Below, one piece after another: positions 17,298-27,160 of a stretch of 45,503 nt of DNA. The stretch's first letter is position 1. Every line of letters begins with the position of its first letter. This DNA is from an uncultured Pirellulaceae bacterium (GTDB lineage Bacteria; Planctomycetota; Planctomycetia; Pirellulales; Pirellulaceae): positions 1 through 45,503 of the forward strand of contig CALDHM010000055.1 in assembly GCA_937941455.1 (NCBI GenBank), given 5' to 3'. The position numbers and the translations under genes were made by a program. The notes under the pieces were generated by a model. The model was not told where the DNA came from. It did not search any database and saw only the letters and a program-made list of their open reading frames with translations.

Positions 17298-17546
17298 ATG
17301 ACTGCGCCACAAAAACTCGATCCCGTTCCGGATGATCGCCGGAAGAAGACGCCAAGTCGGCGAGAGTTCTACGTGTTTGCGGCTATTTTTTTGGCTTGGT
17401 TGGTCGTTTATCATTGCTTGGTCCCCGTTTCTCGAACCCAGCATTGCACCGGAGTGAATTGCCCGACGGGATCGACTGCGGTTCCGCAGGGAGGTGATTT
17501 TGTCGTGACGGGGCTCGGCGAGAGGACCCTCCCAGCTGACGATTGA
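17298..17546 (+). CDS. Hypothetical small membrane-anchored protein
   Basis: Predicted 82-residue protein of unknown function. A basic N-terminus (DDRRKKTPSRREF) is followed by one transmembrane helix (YVFAAIFLAWLVVYHCLV, about residues 25-42) and an extracytoplasmic tail of 40 residues containing two cysteines (QHCTGVNC). It lies between the sulfide:quinone oxidoreductase and rhamnulokinase genes on the same strand, 50 bases after the former. No good ribosome site is visible, so the gene call is moderate. The Cys pair next to a sulfur module may be coincidence. Confidence 0.5.
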   Translation: MTAPQKLDPVPDDRRKKTPSRREFYVFAAIFLAWLVVYHCLVPVSRTQHCTGVNCPTGSTAVPQGGDFVVTGLGERTLPADD

Positions 17547-17582
17547 TGTGTTTTGTTTGCGACCGCGGAAAGGCCTCGTCCT

Positions 17583-19019
17583 ATGCAAATCCATTTGGCC
17601 ATCGACCTCGGTGCAGAATCGGGTCGCATTCTCGCGGTAGGGCTTAGCGCGGGGCAACTCCATTTTGCTGAACTGCACCGGTTCGGTCATCGTATGGTCG
17701 AACTCCCCAGCGGCTGGCACTGGAATCTGACCCAGATTTGGAGCGAAATCTTGGTCGGCTTGCGGCAGGCGGCGCAGTGGGCAAAGCAGGCCGGCAATGA
17801 AATCGTATCGGTCGGTGTGGATTCGTGGGGAGTCGATTGGTGCTTGCTCGATCGCCGGGGTGAGTTGCTTGGTTTGCCCCACGCCTATCGAGATCCCCGC
17901 AATCAAGCGTTCTACGACGAGGCCATGCGCCGCTTGACCATCGAGCGGATCTATAAGACGACCGGCATTCAAATGATGTCGATCAATTCGCTGTACTCGC
18001 TGTTTGCCATGGCCTCGCTCGCCCCGGAGCTTGTGGCGGCGGCGAGACATTTTCTGTTCATGCCCGATCTGTTTCATTACTGGCTGTCGGGTTCGATGGC
18101 GGTCGAACGGACGATTGCGTCCACCAGTCAGATGGTCGATCCCCGCAGTGGAACATGGGCCACCGAATTACTGCAACCGCTCGGCATCCCCACTGCGGCT
18201 CTGGGTGAGATCGTACCGGCCGGCACGAACTTGGGAACGCTGCGGACGGACGTCAGTCGTGCGACAGGATTGTCGGCAACCGTCCAAGTGATCACGCCAG
18301 GCTCGCACGATACGGCGAGTGCTGTCGCCGCTGTTCCTGCTGCGGGGGGGGAGGAATGGTGTTATCTTTCGAGTGGCACGTGGTCGCTGTTGGGGTGTGA
18401 ACTTGATGAGCCCCTGATCAACGCCTCGGCTCAGGCGGCCATGTTTACCAATGAGATCGGGGTCGCTGGAAAAATCCGATTTCTGAAAAATATCGCCGGT
18501 CTATGGCTTGTGCAGGAGAGTCGCCGCCACTGGGAAGACGTAGGGCAGAAATTCGATTATGCGGAACTAGCTCGCCTTGCGGAGGCCGCCGAACCGAAGC
18601 GGACGATCATCGATACGACGGCTCCCGAGTTGCAACAACCGGGCGACATGCCGAACAAATTGATGCGGTTAGCGCAGCGGATGGGTCAGCCCATCCCTGA
18701 AACGCCCGCGCAGATAATTCGCTGTGCCCTGGATAGCCTGGCGGAGGCGTATCGTCAAACGCTCGCGCGGTTGAGTGAAACGACCGGCCGCCGCTTTCAA
18801 CGAATCCATATCGTTGGCGGCGGGGCACGCAATCAGCTCCTCAACCAATTGACGGCCGATGCAACGGGTTTGCCGGTGATCGCGGGACCCTTCGAAGCCA
18901 CGGCGATCGGTAATGGGCTAGTCCAGGGAATCGCCATGGGGGCACTGCAGGATCTCAGCGACTTGCGCAAGGTTGTTCAACAAGGATGTCCCGAGTTGCA
19001 ACGATTCGATCCACACTAG
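17583..19019 (+). CDS. rhaB: Rhamnulokinase
   Basis: Predicted 478-residue FGGY-family sugar kinase that phosphorylates L-rhamnulose to rhamnulose-1-phosphate. Visible motifs: N-terminal phosphate loop IDLGAESGRILAVGL, the substrate-region VDSWGVDWCLLD, GSHDTASAV, the ATP-site SSGTWSLLG and the C-terminal HIVGGGARNQLLNQL. The ATG at 17583 gives the family-typical start MQIHLAIDLGAESG; the frame opens with a TTG at 17553. Its product is the substrate of the aldolase/dehydrogenase encoded at 6621-8813, about 9 kb away, so the rhamnose genes are scattered. The ABC transporter ATPase gene follows after a 90-base gap. Confidence 0.92.
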   Translation: MQIHLAIDLGAESGRILAVGLSAGQLHFAELHRFGHRMVELPSGWHWNLTQIWSEILVGLRQAAQWAKQAGNEIVSVGVDSWGVDWCLLDRRGELLGLPHAYRDPRNQAFYDEAMRRLTIERIYKTTGIQMMSINSLYSLFAMASLAPELVAAARHFLFMPDLFHYWLSGSMAVERTIASTSQMVDPRSGTWATELLQPLGIPTAALGEIVPAGTNLGTLRTDVSRATGLSATVQVITPGSHDTASAVAAVPAAGGEEWCYLSSGTWSLLGCELDEPLINASAQAAMFTNEIGVAGKIRFLKNIAGLWLVQESRRHWEDVGQKFDYAELARLAEAAEPKRTIIDTTAPELQQPGDMPNKLMRLAQRMGQPIPETPAQIIRCALDSLAEAYRQTLARLSETTGRRFQRIHIVGGGARNQLLNQLTADATGLPVIAGPFEATAIGNGLVQGIAMGALQDLSDLRKVVQQGCPELQRFDPH

Positions 19020-19108
19020 GCGAGCCGATCGGTTGCCCTGCGCCGCGGTGACACGTTGTTCAATGGCAACCGGTGAATCAGCCTTCGAATTCTGCGAGGC
19101 CGACCACG

Positions 19109-19852
19109 ATGTCCGTCCCTGCCAATCCTGCGAACGATCGAGAATCGGCGCCCGCCGTTTTCCAGGTTCGCGGAATCACGAAGATTTACGACATGGGGGA
19201 CGTCAAAGTCGAGGCGCTGCGCGGTGTCGATTTGGAACTCTACCGCGGTGAATTCATTGTGCTGTTGGGAGCGTCCGGGAGCGGCAAATCAACGCTGCTC
19301 AACATCATGGGGGGGCTCGATACGCCGACCAGCGGACAAGTCTTCTATGGAGACCGCGAATTGACCGCTTGGAGCGACGCCGAATTGACGTGGTTCCGAC
19401 GCGTCAACGTGGGCTTTGTCTTCCAGTTTTACAATTTGATTCCGAGTTTGACGGCGCGGGAAAATGTGGCTTTGATCACGGAAGTGGCCCGGGATCCGCT
19501 GGATCCCCTCGACGCGCTTAGGCTGGTCAACATGCAGGATCGTTGCGACCATTTCCCCGCGCAACTCTCGGGTGGCGAGCAGCAACGGGTGGCCATCGCG
19601 AGAGCCATCGCGAAACGGCCTGCGGTACTACTCTGCGATGAACCGACGGGAGCCTTGGATGTGGCTACTGGAGTTTTGGTGCTCAAAGCGATCGAGCAAG
19701 TCAATCGCGAATTGGGGACAACCACGGTCGTCATTACCCACAACGCGGTCATCGCCAAAATGGCCCATCGGGTCGTCCATCTTTCCGATGGCCGCGTGCA
19801 GTCGATCGAGCGGAACCAGTACCCTGTCGCACCAATAAAGTTAAATTGGTGA
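19109..19852 (+). CDS. ABC transporter ATP-binding protein (MacB/LolD type)
   Basis: Predicted 247-residue ATPase driving an exporter. Walker [10 protein letters not shown] is at residues 54-62, the signature is LSGGEQQR, Walker B is [12 protein letters not shown], and the switch His is in VITHN. The Q-loop region [18 protein letters not shown] is typical of MacB/LolD-class ATPases that work with FtsX-fold permeases. The ATG at 19109 follows GAGG; an in-frame GTG at 19073 lacks a ribosome site. It is followed by an FtsX permease gene (interrupted) and an HlyD-family adaptor, together a MacAB/DevBCA-like three-part exporter. Substrate unknown. Confidence 0.88.
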   Translation: MSVPANPANDRESAPAVFQVRGITKIYDMGDVKVEALRGVDLELYRGEFIVLLGASGSGKSTLLNIMGGLDTPTSGQVFYGDRELTAWSDAELTWFRRVNVGFVFQFYNLIPSLTARENVALITEVARDPLDPLDALRLVNMQDRCDHFPAQLSGGEQQRVAIARAIAKRPAVLLCDEPTGALDVATGVLVLKAIEQVNRELGTTTVVITHNAVIAKMAHRVVHLSDGRVQSIERNQYPVAPIKLNW

Positions 19853-19954
19853 CCGGGACTGGGTCAGCCCAACCACTCGGTCGGCCCACCAGCCGCGCGG
19901 GTCGGCCTACCCGGTTGCACGGAGAGAAATGAATATGGTGACGCTGTGATCTCG

Positions 19955-22312
19955 ATGTTGAATCGAAAATTGCTGCGCGATATGCGGCAGATCGCAACGC
20001 AAGCGTTGGCCATTGCCTTGGTCATCGCAGCAGGGATCGCCATGTTCATTATGGCCTTGAGCGCTCTGTATTCCCTTTCGCACAGTCAACGCGAGTATTA
20101 CGTCAACTATCGCTTTGCGGATGTTTTCGCATCGGCCAAACGAGTGCCGCGGGCCCTTGCCGATCGCTTGCAGGAAATCCCGGGCGTCGCGCGGGTTTAT
20201 CCTCGCATCGTCGCTCACGTCTCGCTGGATGTCCGCGGCATGGACGAGCCGGCCGTAGGCAGGTTTCTGTCGGTTCCCGACCACGAGCGGCCGATGCTGA
20301 ACGATGTCTATCTAATCCGCGGCCGTATGATCGATCCCGATAGTCCGCAAGAGGTGCTGATCTCGAAGTCCTTTGCCGAGGCCCATCGACTTCAACCGGG
20401 GGAGGCGATCCGCGCGACGATCAACGGCAAACAACAAGAACTGACCGTCGTGGGGATCGCCCTCTCACCGGAATATATCATTCAGATCCAGCCGGGGAAT
20501 ATGTTGCCGGATCACCGCCGGTTCGGCGTCTTTTGGATGAGCGAGCGGCATATGGCGGCCGCCTTCGAAATGTCGGGGGCCTTCAACGATGTGTCGCTGA
20601 CGCTTGAGCGAGGTGCTCGGGAACAGGAGGTGATTCAACGTGTCGACGACTTGTTGCAACCCTACGGATGCAGTGGTGCCTATGGTCGGCAACAGCAGAC
20701 ATCGCACGCCTACATCAGCGACGAAATCCGGCAGCTGGGAACGATGGCGATGGTGGCCCCCACGATCTTTCTCGCCGTGTCGGCATTTTTGTTGAATGTC
20801 GTTCTCGCGCGCATTGTCGGCATGCAGCGGGAACAAATCGCGACGTTGAAGGCCTTCGGGTATAGCAATCTGGACGTTGGCTGGCATTATTTGAAAATGG
20901 TGCTGGCGATTGCCGTCGTGGGGACAGTTCTCGGCATGATGTTGGGCTATTGGCTCGCGCGGGGGTTGACGCGAATGTATGCCGAGTTGTATCAGTTTCC
21001 TGCCTTTCAAATTGTCCTGCCACCTCATGTGATTGGTGGAGCGGTCCTGGTAAGCTTCGCGGCCTCGACCCTCGGTGCCTTCACCGCTGTGCAACGCGCC
21101 GTGACGCTGCCCCCTGCGCAGGCGATGCGACCGGAGTTGCCGCCCAAATATCGCCCATCCTGGCTAGAGCGTTGGGGATTGGCAAAATTTCTGCCGCAAA
21201 TGGTCCGCATGATCTTGCGGCAGATCGAGCGCAAGCCCCTGAAATCCTTCACGGCTGTGTTGGGAATAGCGCTGAGTGTCGCGATTCTCATGCTCGGCAG
21301 TTTTTCTTTGGACGCGATACGCTACATCATCGATTTCCAATTTCGGTTGGCCCAACGGCAGGACGTGATGGTGACGTTCGTGGAACCGTTGAGTGCCACA
21401 ACTCGTTTCGAGTTGGAAAATCTACCCGGCGTCCACCAGGTGCAAGTATTTCGAGCTGTGGCGACGAATATTCGCCACGCTCACCACTGGCGGAGGGTCG
21501 CAGTAGTCGGGCTCGATTCGATCGAGCAAATGTATCGCCTGCTCGATATAGATGAACGGGCCGTGATCCTGCCAGAAGACGGTATCGTCTTGAATGATAA
21601 ACTCGCAGAACTACTCGACATCTAGGTAGGTGACAGTGTCACGGTGGCTGTTTTGGAGGGGCGGCGCCCGGTGCGGGATGTGGTCGTGTCCGCCATCATC
21701 AAGGAATATGGGGGCGTCAATGCCTACATGAATCGCCGGGCGCTGCAGCGCTTCTTGCAGGAGTCGGAGCGGATCTCGGGGGCTTTTCTGCAAATTGATC
21801 AGAACGCCGAGTCGCAGCTCTATCGGCAGCTCAAGGCGACACCTCGGGTGGGTAGTGTGATCATCAAACATGCCATGGTGGAAAACTTCGAGCGGACCAT
21901 CGCCGAAAACATGCTCATGATGCGAACCTTCAATATCTTGTTTTCGATAGTGATTGCTTGCGGCGTCGTTTACAATGGTGCTCGCATTTCGTTGGCGGAG
22001 CAAAGTCGCGAATTGGCGACCTTGCGGGTTATCGGATTCACCCGCGGTGAGGTTGGTCAGATCGTGATCGGCGAGTTGGCGATTTTGACGTTGGCGGCTG
22101 TTCCGCTCGGGTGTTTGCTCGGCTATGGACTGGCCGCGTTGTTTGTGATGGGATTAGATACCGAAATCTACCGCATACCTCTGGTCATCGAGCGTTCGAC
22201 GTATGTCTTTGCGAGCATCGTGGTTATCTTGGCCGCAGCAGCGTCGGCGCTGATCGTCCAACGTCGGATTCGCGATTTGGATTTGATTGCCGTGTTGAAA
22301 ACTCGGGAGTGA
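19955..22312 (+). pseudogene. FtsX/MacB-type ABC permease interrupted by one in-frame TAG
   Basis: One continuous reading frame of about 785 codons, broken by a single TAG at 21623-21625 (codon 557 from the ATG at 19955). The upstream part has the N-terminal helix, a periplasmic domain, a three-helix FtsX domain (about residues 255-390) and the start of a second periplasmic domain ending AELLDI. The downstream part resumes VGDSVTVAVLEGRRP and ends with a second FtsX helix set. A duplicated MacB/FtsX layout of this length is normal, so only the stop is abnormal; CAG, AAG or GAG would each need one base change. A GTG at 21644 after AGGTAGGTGA might restart translation and give two polypeptides. 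Before the gene, GGAGAG at 19921 is best placed for a four-codon reading frame (19935-19949) whose TGA overlaps an in-frame GTG at 19946. Confidence 0.8.
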
Positions 22313-22318
22313 AACCCT

Positions 22319-23530
22319 GTGAACAACTGGAAGCGTTGGTGGGGGTGGGGCGCAGCGATCGCGCTGCTGGCCGCGGGAGCGGTTTACGCGTTGTTGCCAG
22401 AGCCAGTCGCCGTGGAGGTCGCTGCCGTGACGCGCGGTGCGATGGAGGTCACCATCAATGAGTCAGGAATGACCCGCGTGAGGGAGCGTTATCAAGTCTC
22501 CTCGCCAGTGGCCGGCCAGGTACTGCGGATCGAACTGCGTAGCGGTGACCCTATCGTGGCGGGTCAAACACTGCTGGCCACGATTCGTCCCAGCGATCCA
22601 TCGATGCTCGACGCGCGGCAAGTCGCCGAGACCGAAGCGCGTGCGGCCGCCGCGCAGCTGATGATCGATCGCGCAGATGCGCGGCGGGAACAAGCTCGGG
22701 TGGCTACCGACCTGGCCGAAACTCAATTCGCTCGAATTAGACGCTTGCGCGAATCGGGCGGAGCGACGGCTGAAGAGTTGGAGGCGGCCGAAGCTGCCTT
22801 GAGATCGCGGCAGAAAGAGTTGCGCGTGGCCACCTACGAACGCGAAATCGCACGCTTCGAATTCGAGCAAGCTCAGGCGGCGTTGGGATTGGTCAAGAAA
22901 GAGGCCGACGTACTCCCCCACTTCGAGATCCGAGCGCCGATCGACGGGACCGTACTGCGCGTCTTCCAAGAAAGCGCGTCAGTCGTCGCACCAGGCGTCC
23001 CGTTGCTCGAGGTCGGCAATCCCCAGGATTTGGAAGTCGTTGTCGATGTGCTGAGTACGGATGCGGTCAAAGTCAGACCGGGGCAAACGATCCGTCTGGT
23101 GCATTGGGGAGGCGATGAGCCGCTCGCTGCAAAAGTCCGCGTGGTCGAGCCGGCGGCCTTCACGAAGCTCAGCGCACTCGGCGTCGAAGAACAGCGCGTC
23201 AATGTCATCGGCGACTTTGACAGTCCGTCTCCCGGAAAAATTCCACTAGGTGACGGCTATCGCGTCGAGGCAGAAATCGTGATTTGGAATGCAGATGATG
23301 TGGTGATGGTCCCCACCTCGGCTCTGTTTCGTTCCGGCCGCGAATGGAATGTTTTCGTCGTTGCCGGGGATCAGGCGCGCCATCAAGCGGTACAAATCGG
23401 CCGACGGAATCAACAAGTGGCCGAGGTGCTGGCGGGTTTGGAGCCGGGGGAATTCGTGGTGATCTATCCCAGCGATATGGTCGTCGATGGTGCCAAGGTC
23501 CGCATCAAGGCGGAAAAGGCAAAACTCTAG
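22319..23530 (+). CDS. HlyD-family efflux periplasmic adaptor
   Basis: Predicted 403-residue membrane-fusion protein linking the ABC permease to an outer-membrane exit. Residues about 8-27 form an N-terminal membrane anchor (GAAIALLAAGAVYALLPEP). A lipoyl-like half follows (about 50-85, SPVAGQVLRIELRSGDPIVAG), then an Ala/Glu/Arg-rich coiled coil (about 98-195), the second lipoyl half (IRAPIDGTVLRVFQESASVV) and beta-barrel domains. The start is a GTG six bases after the permease stop, with GGGAG upstream, so expression is tied to the permease. Intact, although the permease gene before it carries a stop codon. Confidence 0.88.
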   Translation: MNNWKRWWGWGAAIALLAAGAVYALLPEPVAVEVAAVTRGAMEVTINESGMTRVRERYQVSSPVAGQVLRIELRSGDPIVAGQTLLATIRPSDPSMLDARQVAETEARAAAAQLMIDRADARREQARVATDLAETQFARIRRLRESGGATAEELEAAEAALRSRQKELRVATYEREIARFEFEQAQAALGLVKKEADVLPHFEIRAPIDGTVLRVFQESASVVAPGVPLLEVGNPQDLEVVVDVLSTDAVKVRPGQTIRLVHWGGDEPLAAKVRVVEPAAFTKLSALGVEEQRVNVIGDFDSPSPGKIPLGDGYRVEAEIVIWNADDVVMVPTSALFRSGREWNVFVVAGDQARHQAVQIGRRNQQVAEVLAGLEPGEFVVIYPSDMVVDGAKVRIKAEKAKL

Positions 23531-23669
23531 CGGGCATCGGAGTTGCTGAAATCTAGCCCGGTACGACCGCATCTGGAAAGGGGGGAAGGCATGCCCACAC
23601 GGCCCAGTCTTTGGCGTTGCTCCAAATCACGAGCTCGTCGGCGGAGCAATCGGAGTCTTGCCAAAAAAG

Positions 23670-23744
23670 GGTGGCTGATGGGAATCGAACCCACAACCTT
23701 TGGAGCCACAATCCAACGCTCTAACCAATTGAGCTACAGCCACC
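23670..23744 (-). tRNA. tRNA-His (anticodon GTG)
   Basis: The minus strand folds as a complete cloverleaf. Acceptor arms GTGGCTG/CAGCCAC, D arm GCTC-AATTGGTTA-GAGC, anticodon stem TTGGA/TCCAA with loop TTGTGGC and anticodon GTG, T arm GTGGG-TTCGATT-CCCAT. The extra 5' G (G-1, position 23744) that histidyl-tRNA synthetase recognises is encoded opposite C73. The 3' CCA is not encoded. A TTTTTT run right after the 3' end should terminate transcription. Confidence 0.95.
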
Positions 23745-23811
23745 GCATCATCGCGAATTACGAATTTTAACGAGCGCGACAACTCTGGTCAACGCTGGCG
23801 ATTTCCGCCGT

Positions 23812-24159
23812 TTATCGGCGCCGAATCACGTCATCGAGGATGAACCGGAACTCGTCAGACGAAAACTCCATTTTGCCGCTAACAGTGGCCAGCAACTCCT
23901 TTTCGACGTCCGCCAATTCCCCATCGCTGGCGATCAGCCGGATCATTTCCTCGAGCAAAAGTCGTCGCTCTGCTTGGGATGTCGGTAGTTCAAAAGTAGG
24001 ACCTTGTTCCTGAATCCCGACCAGAATGGTTTCGAATTCATCATTGGGAATTCCCCATCGCTCGGCACGAGAAACCAGAAATTGAATTTCCTGGTCGGTG
24101 AATTTATCGTCCAATGACGCCATGTTGACCAAATTGGTAAACAGCTGCAGTTTGTTCAT
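23812..24159 (-). CDS. TerB-like (tellurite-resistance/DjlA-type) helical protein
   Basis: Predicted 115-residue acidic, all-helical protein starting MNKLQLFTNLVNMASLDDKF. The pattern LVNMASLDDKFTDQEIQFL and, 55 residues later, MIRLIASDGELADVEKELL is the two-fold TerB signature, with Asp/Glu positions that in TerB proteins can bind metal. The frame is open further upstream, but the TerB domain begins exactly at this ATG, and GGAAAG precedes it. It lies between tRNA-His and the MATE transporter gene, all on the minus strand. Its role is not known; involvement in stress or membrane-associated complexes is a family-level guess. Confidence 0.75.
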   Translation of the reverse strand: MNKLQLFTNLVNMASLDDKFTDQEIQFLVSRAERWGIPNDEFETILVGIQEQGPTFELPTSQAERRLLLEEMIRLIASDGELADVEKELLATVSGKMEFSSDEFRFILDDVIRRR

Positions 24160-24363
24160 GTGGCTTTCCGTCGGGTCGATTGAGCAACCAGCATTCTGCC
24201 ACATAACCACGTTAGTGACAACATCTACTGGCCCTAGGCTCGCAGCGTCCAGCATTTTCCCACAAATCCGACATGGTTCGGCCGAGCCAAGAGATACCCT
24301 GCTTGATGAATGGGCGATCAAGGTCGCAAGCGTTCGGAGGGGCTGCGCCAGCGAGTTGATTAA

Positions 24364-25782
24364 TTACTCGTGCCGCAACTCGATGACCCGCATCGATTTC
24401 CAACGTCCTTGTATAAATCGCAGCAAAAATATCGTTCCCAAGAGCCAGACCCAGCCAGTGATCAAAATCCAACAGGTAAACACTTTCCCCCCCAATACCT
24501 CGACTGCGAGGTAAGTTGAGGCGGCCAACACAATGGCCATGGCTAAACTGACCATCATCACGAACCAGGTATCGCCAGCTCCTTTGATCGCATGAGAGAA
24601 GATCAAAAGCATAGCGTCGAATAGATTGTAGGCAGCGACGAATCGCAATAAGACGACTGCCAGCGCATGCGATTCCTGAGCCGTCGCATCATTGGTCTCT
24701 GCGCCGGCAACGGACGCGAAAAAACCTTGCAGAAAAAATTCGGGAGTTACACAATAGAACAATGAGATCACGGCCATGTAGCTCAACGCAACTGCCAACG
24801 TTACCCAAGTCGCCCGAGCCGCCAACTCCGGCCGGTTCTGCCCTAAGCGCTGCCCCACCAAAATACTGGCGGCCAAGGACAACCCGAAGATCGGCATGAA
24901 CGCGAAACTGCTAATACTGAAGGCCATCGAACTTGCCTCGGCTTCGATCGCCCCCAACCGACCGAGCAGCAGACAAAATATCGAAAAACCCGCCACATCC
25001 AAAAACATCTGCACGCCACTGGGTCCACCGTATTGCACCATGCGCCGGATCAACAGCCAGTCGATGCCGATTGAACTCGTGCCGTATTCCTCCCGATACT
25101 TCGCGCGCAGCATCAGACCCACATAGGTTATCGCCTTGAGCCACAAGGCAATCGCAGTGGCATATCCTGCTCCGCGGATTCCCATCGCCGGAAAATCTAA
25201 ATAGCCGAAGATCATCACGTAGTCCAAAACGAGATTCAGTAGTGCGAACAGACAATCGACGACCATCACAATCCGTGTCTTGCTCCGCCCGCTAAAAAAT
25301 GCCGAGGCCGCTTGGGAAACCAGCAAACCGCCGCTGCCCCAGCACAAGATTTGAAAATACTCGATCTCTAACTGTTCGATCTCAGTACCGTGGTTGGACC
25401 AGCCAAAGATCACGGGCGCGAGTACTGACCCGCTGCCGATGACCGGCACACAGGCCACGGCGAACCAAATCGCTTGCCATACGGAGCGACCAATCTGTCG
25501 ATATTGACCGTCGCCGAAATATTGAGAGACGAACGTGTTTGCATAGGCACAAATTCCTAGCGGTAACGACATGAAGGTGAACCACACGATGTTGGCTTGG
25601 AAAGCGGCTGACATCGCCTCGCCGCTAACCCACCGCAGCATCATCCGATCGACAAAGGTCATCACGGTCCACGACAGACTTGAAATTACCAGGGGCAACG
25701 CTACGAACAAAACTTCTCGCAAACCGGATGGACCGTTGATCCAAGTTCGCCGCGGGGCTACCGGCTCGTCCATTCGATTCAT
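24364..25782 (-). CDS. MATE family efflux transporter
   Basis: Predicted 472-residue inner-membrane antiporter with about 12 hydrophobic helices in two six-helix halves. The first half opens LREVLFVALPLVISSLSWTV and contains TFVDRMMLRWVSGEAMSAA, typical of the MATE/NorM family; the second opens VQYGGPSGVQMFLDVAGFS. Such proteins expel drugs or organic cations in exchange for Na+ or H+. The start could also be the ATG three codons later. It is divergent from the EF-hand gene across a 634-base gap. Substrate not predictable. Confidence 0.9.
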   Translation of the reverse strand: MNRMDEPVAPRRTWINGPSGLREVLFVALPLVISSLSWTVMTFVDRMMLRWVSGEAMSAAFQANIVWFTFMSLPLGICAYANTFVSQYFGDGQYRQIGRSVWQAIWFAVACVPVIGSGSVLAPVIFGWSNHGTEIEQLEIEYFQILCWGSGGLLVSQAASAFFSGRSKTRIVMVVDCLFALLNLVLDYVMIFGYLDFPAMGIRGAGYATAIALWLKAITYVGLMLRAKYREEYGTSSIGIDWLLIRRMVQYGGPSGVQMFLDVAGFSIFCLLLGRLGAIEAEASSMAFSISSFAFMPIFGLSLAASILVGQRLGQNRPELAARATWVTLAVALSYMAVISLFYCVTPEFFLQGFFASVAGAETNDATAQESHALAVVLLRFVAAYNLFDAMLLIFSHAIKGAGDTWFVMMVSLAMAIVLAASTYLAVEVLGGKVFTCWILITGWVWLLGTIFLLRFIQGRWKSMRVIELRHE

Positions 25783-26416
25783 AAGTGTCTTTCGATATTG
25801 GGCTTCGGTGAGGCGTATGGCCAGCGTCCGAATTTTGTTTGGAGAAAGGCCGAACGGAGCATTTTATCCTGAACGCAGGGACGTGATGTATTAGCAGGTC
25901 GCAATGAAACAAAATCCCGTCGCCATCTTCGCGCCCGATCCGAAATTACCGTCTTGCCTGCTCGACTTTCGAGACAACAATCTGTGCCATCAGGTTCATG
26001 ATGCCGCAACAAGGTACAAAAGCAGCAAGCGATTAGAAGCCTGAAATTCCTAGCCGATCGTCCAAATCGACGCAGGTCTGCCCTAGAGTCGGTACGAATT
26101 TACCGAATCAAGGGCGTCCCGGATCTGTTCTTCCTGATCTAATGTCGCACTGCAGAATCGCCGTCGGATTTCTCACGCCTTGACAGCACGCTGAAGATTC
26201 CCAAAAAAATCAGCTGAATTTCGGCGGTATTTGTCGCGGAGCGGGACTACCACATTGACGACCGATCCGTTTACCAAAAAACTTGCGACAAAGGGTTAGC
26301 GGAATGGTGTTACGATACGACGTTTCATCGGCGTGGGACAAATAAACGCGAGTTCGAAACGTCTGGTTTTCAAAAGGCCATTTCACTACTTGTTTCTCTC
26401 TCAGGTAAAAAAAGCC
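25783..26416. other. Long divergent intergenic region
   Basis: 634 bases between the leftward MATE gene and the rightward EF-hand gene. I find no credible gene, tRNA or clear hairpin terminator. The last 150 bases are AT-rich and include the leader of the EF-hand gene. Short open frames here have random-looking composition. Confidence 0.3.
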
Positions 26417-27118
26417 ATGAATACCCAAATGCTGTTAGCTTGTACTGCGTTCATCTCCGTGTTCTCCGCGACTCATTTGTGGGGGCAACCTGATCAACCG
26501 CGGCAGCGGCCGATCCCGTTTTTGTTTCAAATGTTCGACACCGACGGGGACGGTGTGCTCTCGTCCAGTGAGATCCGCGGAGCTGCCGAAGTGCTGCGCA
26601 ATCTTGATACGAACGACGATGCCGAGGTAACGCCTGAGGAATTCGCAGGAGGTATGCGGGCTCAGATGCAACGTGGCCTCGCCGGCGCCGAGCCACCGCG
26701 ACGCGAGGAAGGGCAAGCTCGTCCGCCGCGCCGTCCGGAGAACCGTGCTGGTCAACCCGGCCAGCCACCTGCCGAACGCGCCGGTCCGCCGCGGGGCCCA
26801 GGCGCCGCCGAACGACCGGGTGACGCGCCCCGCGGACCTGGATTCGCCATTGGCCCTAATTTGATCGAGCGGCTTTTTCAATTCGACAAGGATGAGGACG
26901 GAAAACTGTCGCGCGAGGAGTTGCAGGCCGCTGTAGACCAAGCGCGGCGTGACCGTGAGGATCGTGCTCAAGCCGGTCCGCCGAATCGCGAGCGGCTCCG
27001 GTCTGAAGGGCCACAAGGGCGTCGCGAGCCAGGCGGCCGTGTCGCTGGGGAGGGACCGCGCGACCAGGAACTTCGCCGCGATCGGAATGGCGATGGCGGC
27101 GACAAACAGGATGATTAG
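26417..27118 (+). CDS. Secreted EF-hand calcium-binding protein with Pro/Arg-rich linker
   Basis: Predicted 233-residue exported protein. The N-terminus MNTQMLLACTAFISVFSATHLWG is a signal peptide. Three EF-hand loops are visible: DTDGDGVLSSSE at D41 (canonical), DTNDDAEVTPEE at D64 (position 6 is Asp, not Gly) and DKDEDGKLSREE at D157 (canonical). Between hands two and three lies a low-complexity linker of about 70 residues rich in Pro, Arg, Gly and Glu, and a similar tail follows. Such EF-hand proteins are abundant in planctomycetes. Calcium binding is expected; the partner is unknown. It converges on the HTTM gene. Confidence 0.85.
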   Translation: MNTQMLLACTAFISVFSATHLWGQPDQPRQRPIPFLFQMFDTDGDGVLSSSEIRGAAEVLRNLDTNDDAEVTPEEFAGGMRAQMQRGLAGAEPPRREEGQARPPRRPENRAGQPGQPPAERAGPPRGPGAAERPGDAPRGPGFAIGPNLIERLFQFDKDEDGKLSREELQAAVDQARRDREDRAQAGPPNRERLRSEGPQGRREPGGRVAGEGPRDQELRRDRNGDGGDKQDD

Positions 27119-27160
27119 TCATTGGCGGCCTTTGCATCCAGCCTGGCCGAATCCGTTGCA

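Noticed and set aside
21623-21625. Genome-wide TAG reassignment or selenocysteine/pyrrolysine-like recoding as the explanation for the interrupted permease
   Set aside because: TAG ends several other genes in the window at the expected place, no recoding structure is visible after the stop, and the stop is not at a catalytic residue. A point mutation is simpler.
23670-23744. Possibility that the tRNA-like sequence is a mobile-element attachment site
   Set aside because: No partial duplicate of the tRNA 3' end and no integrase gene is visible nearby.
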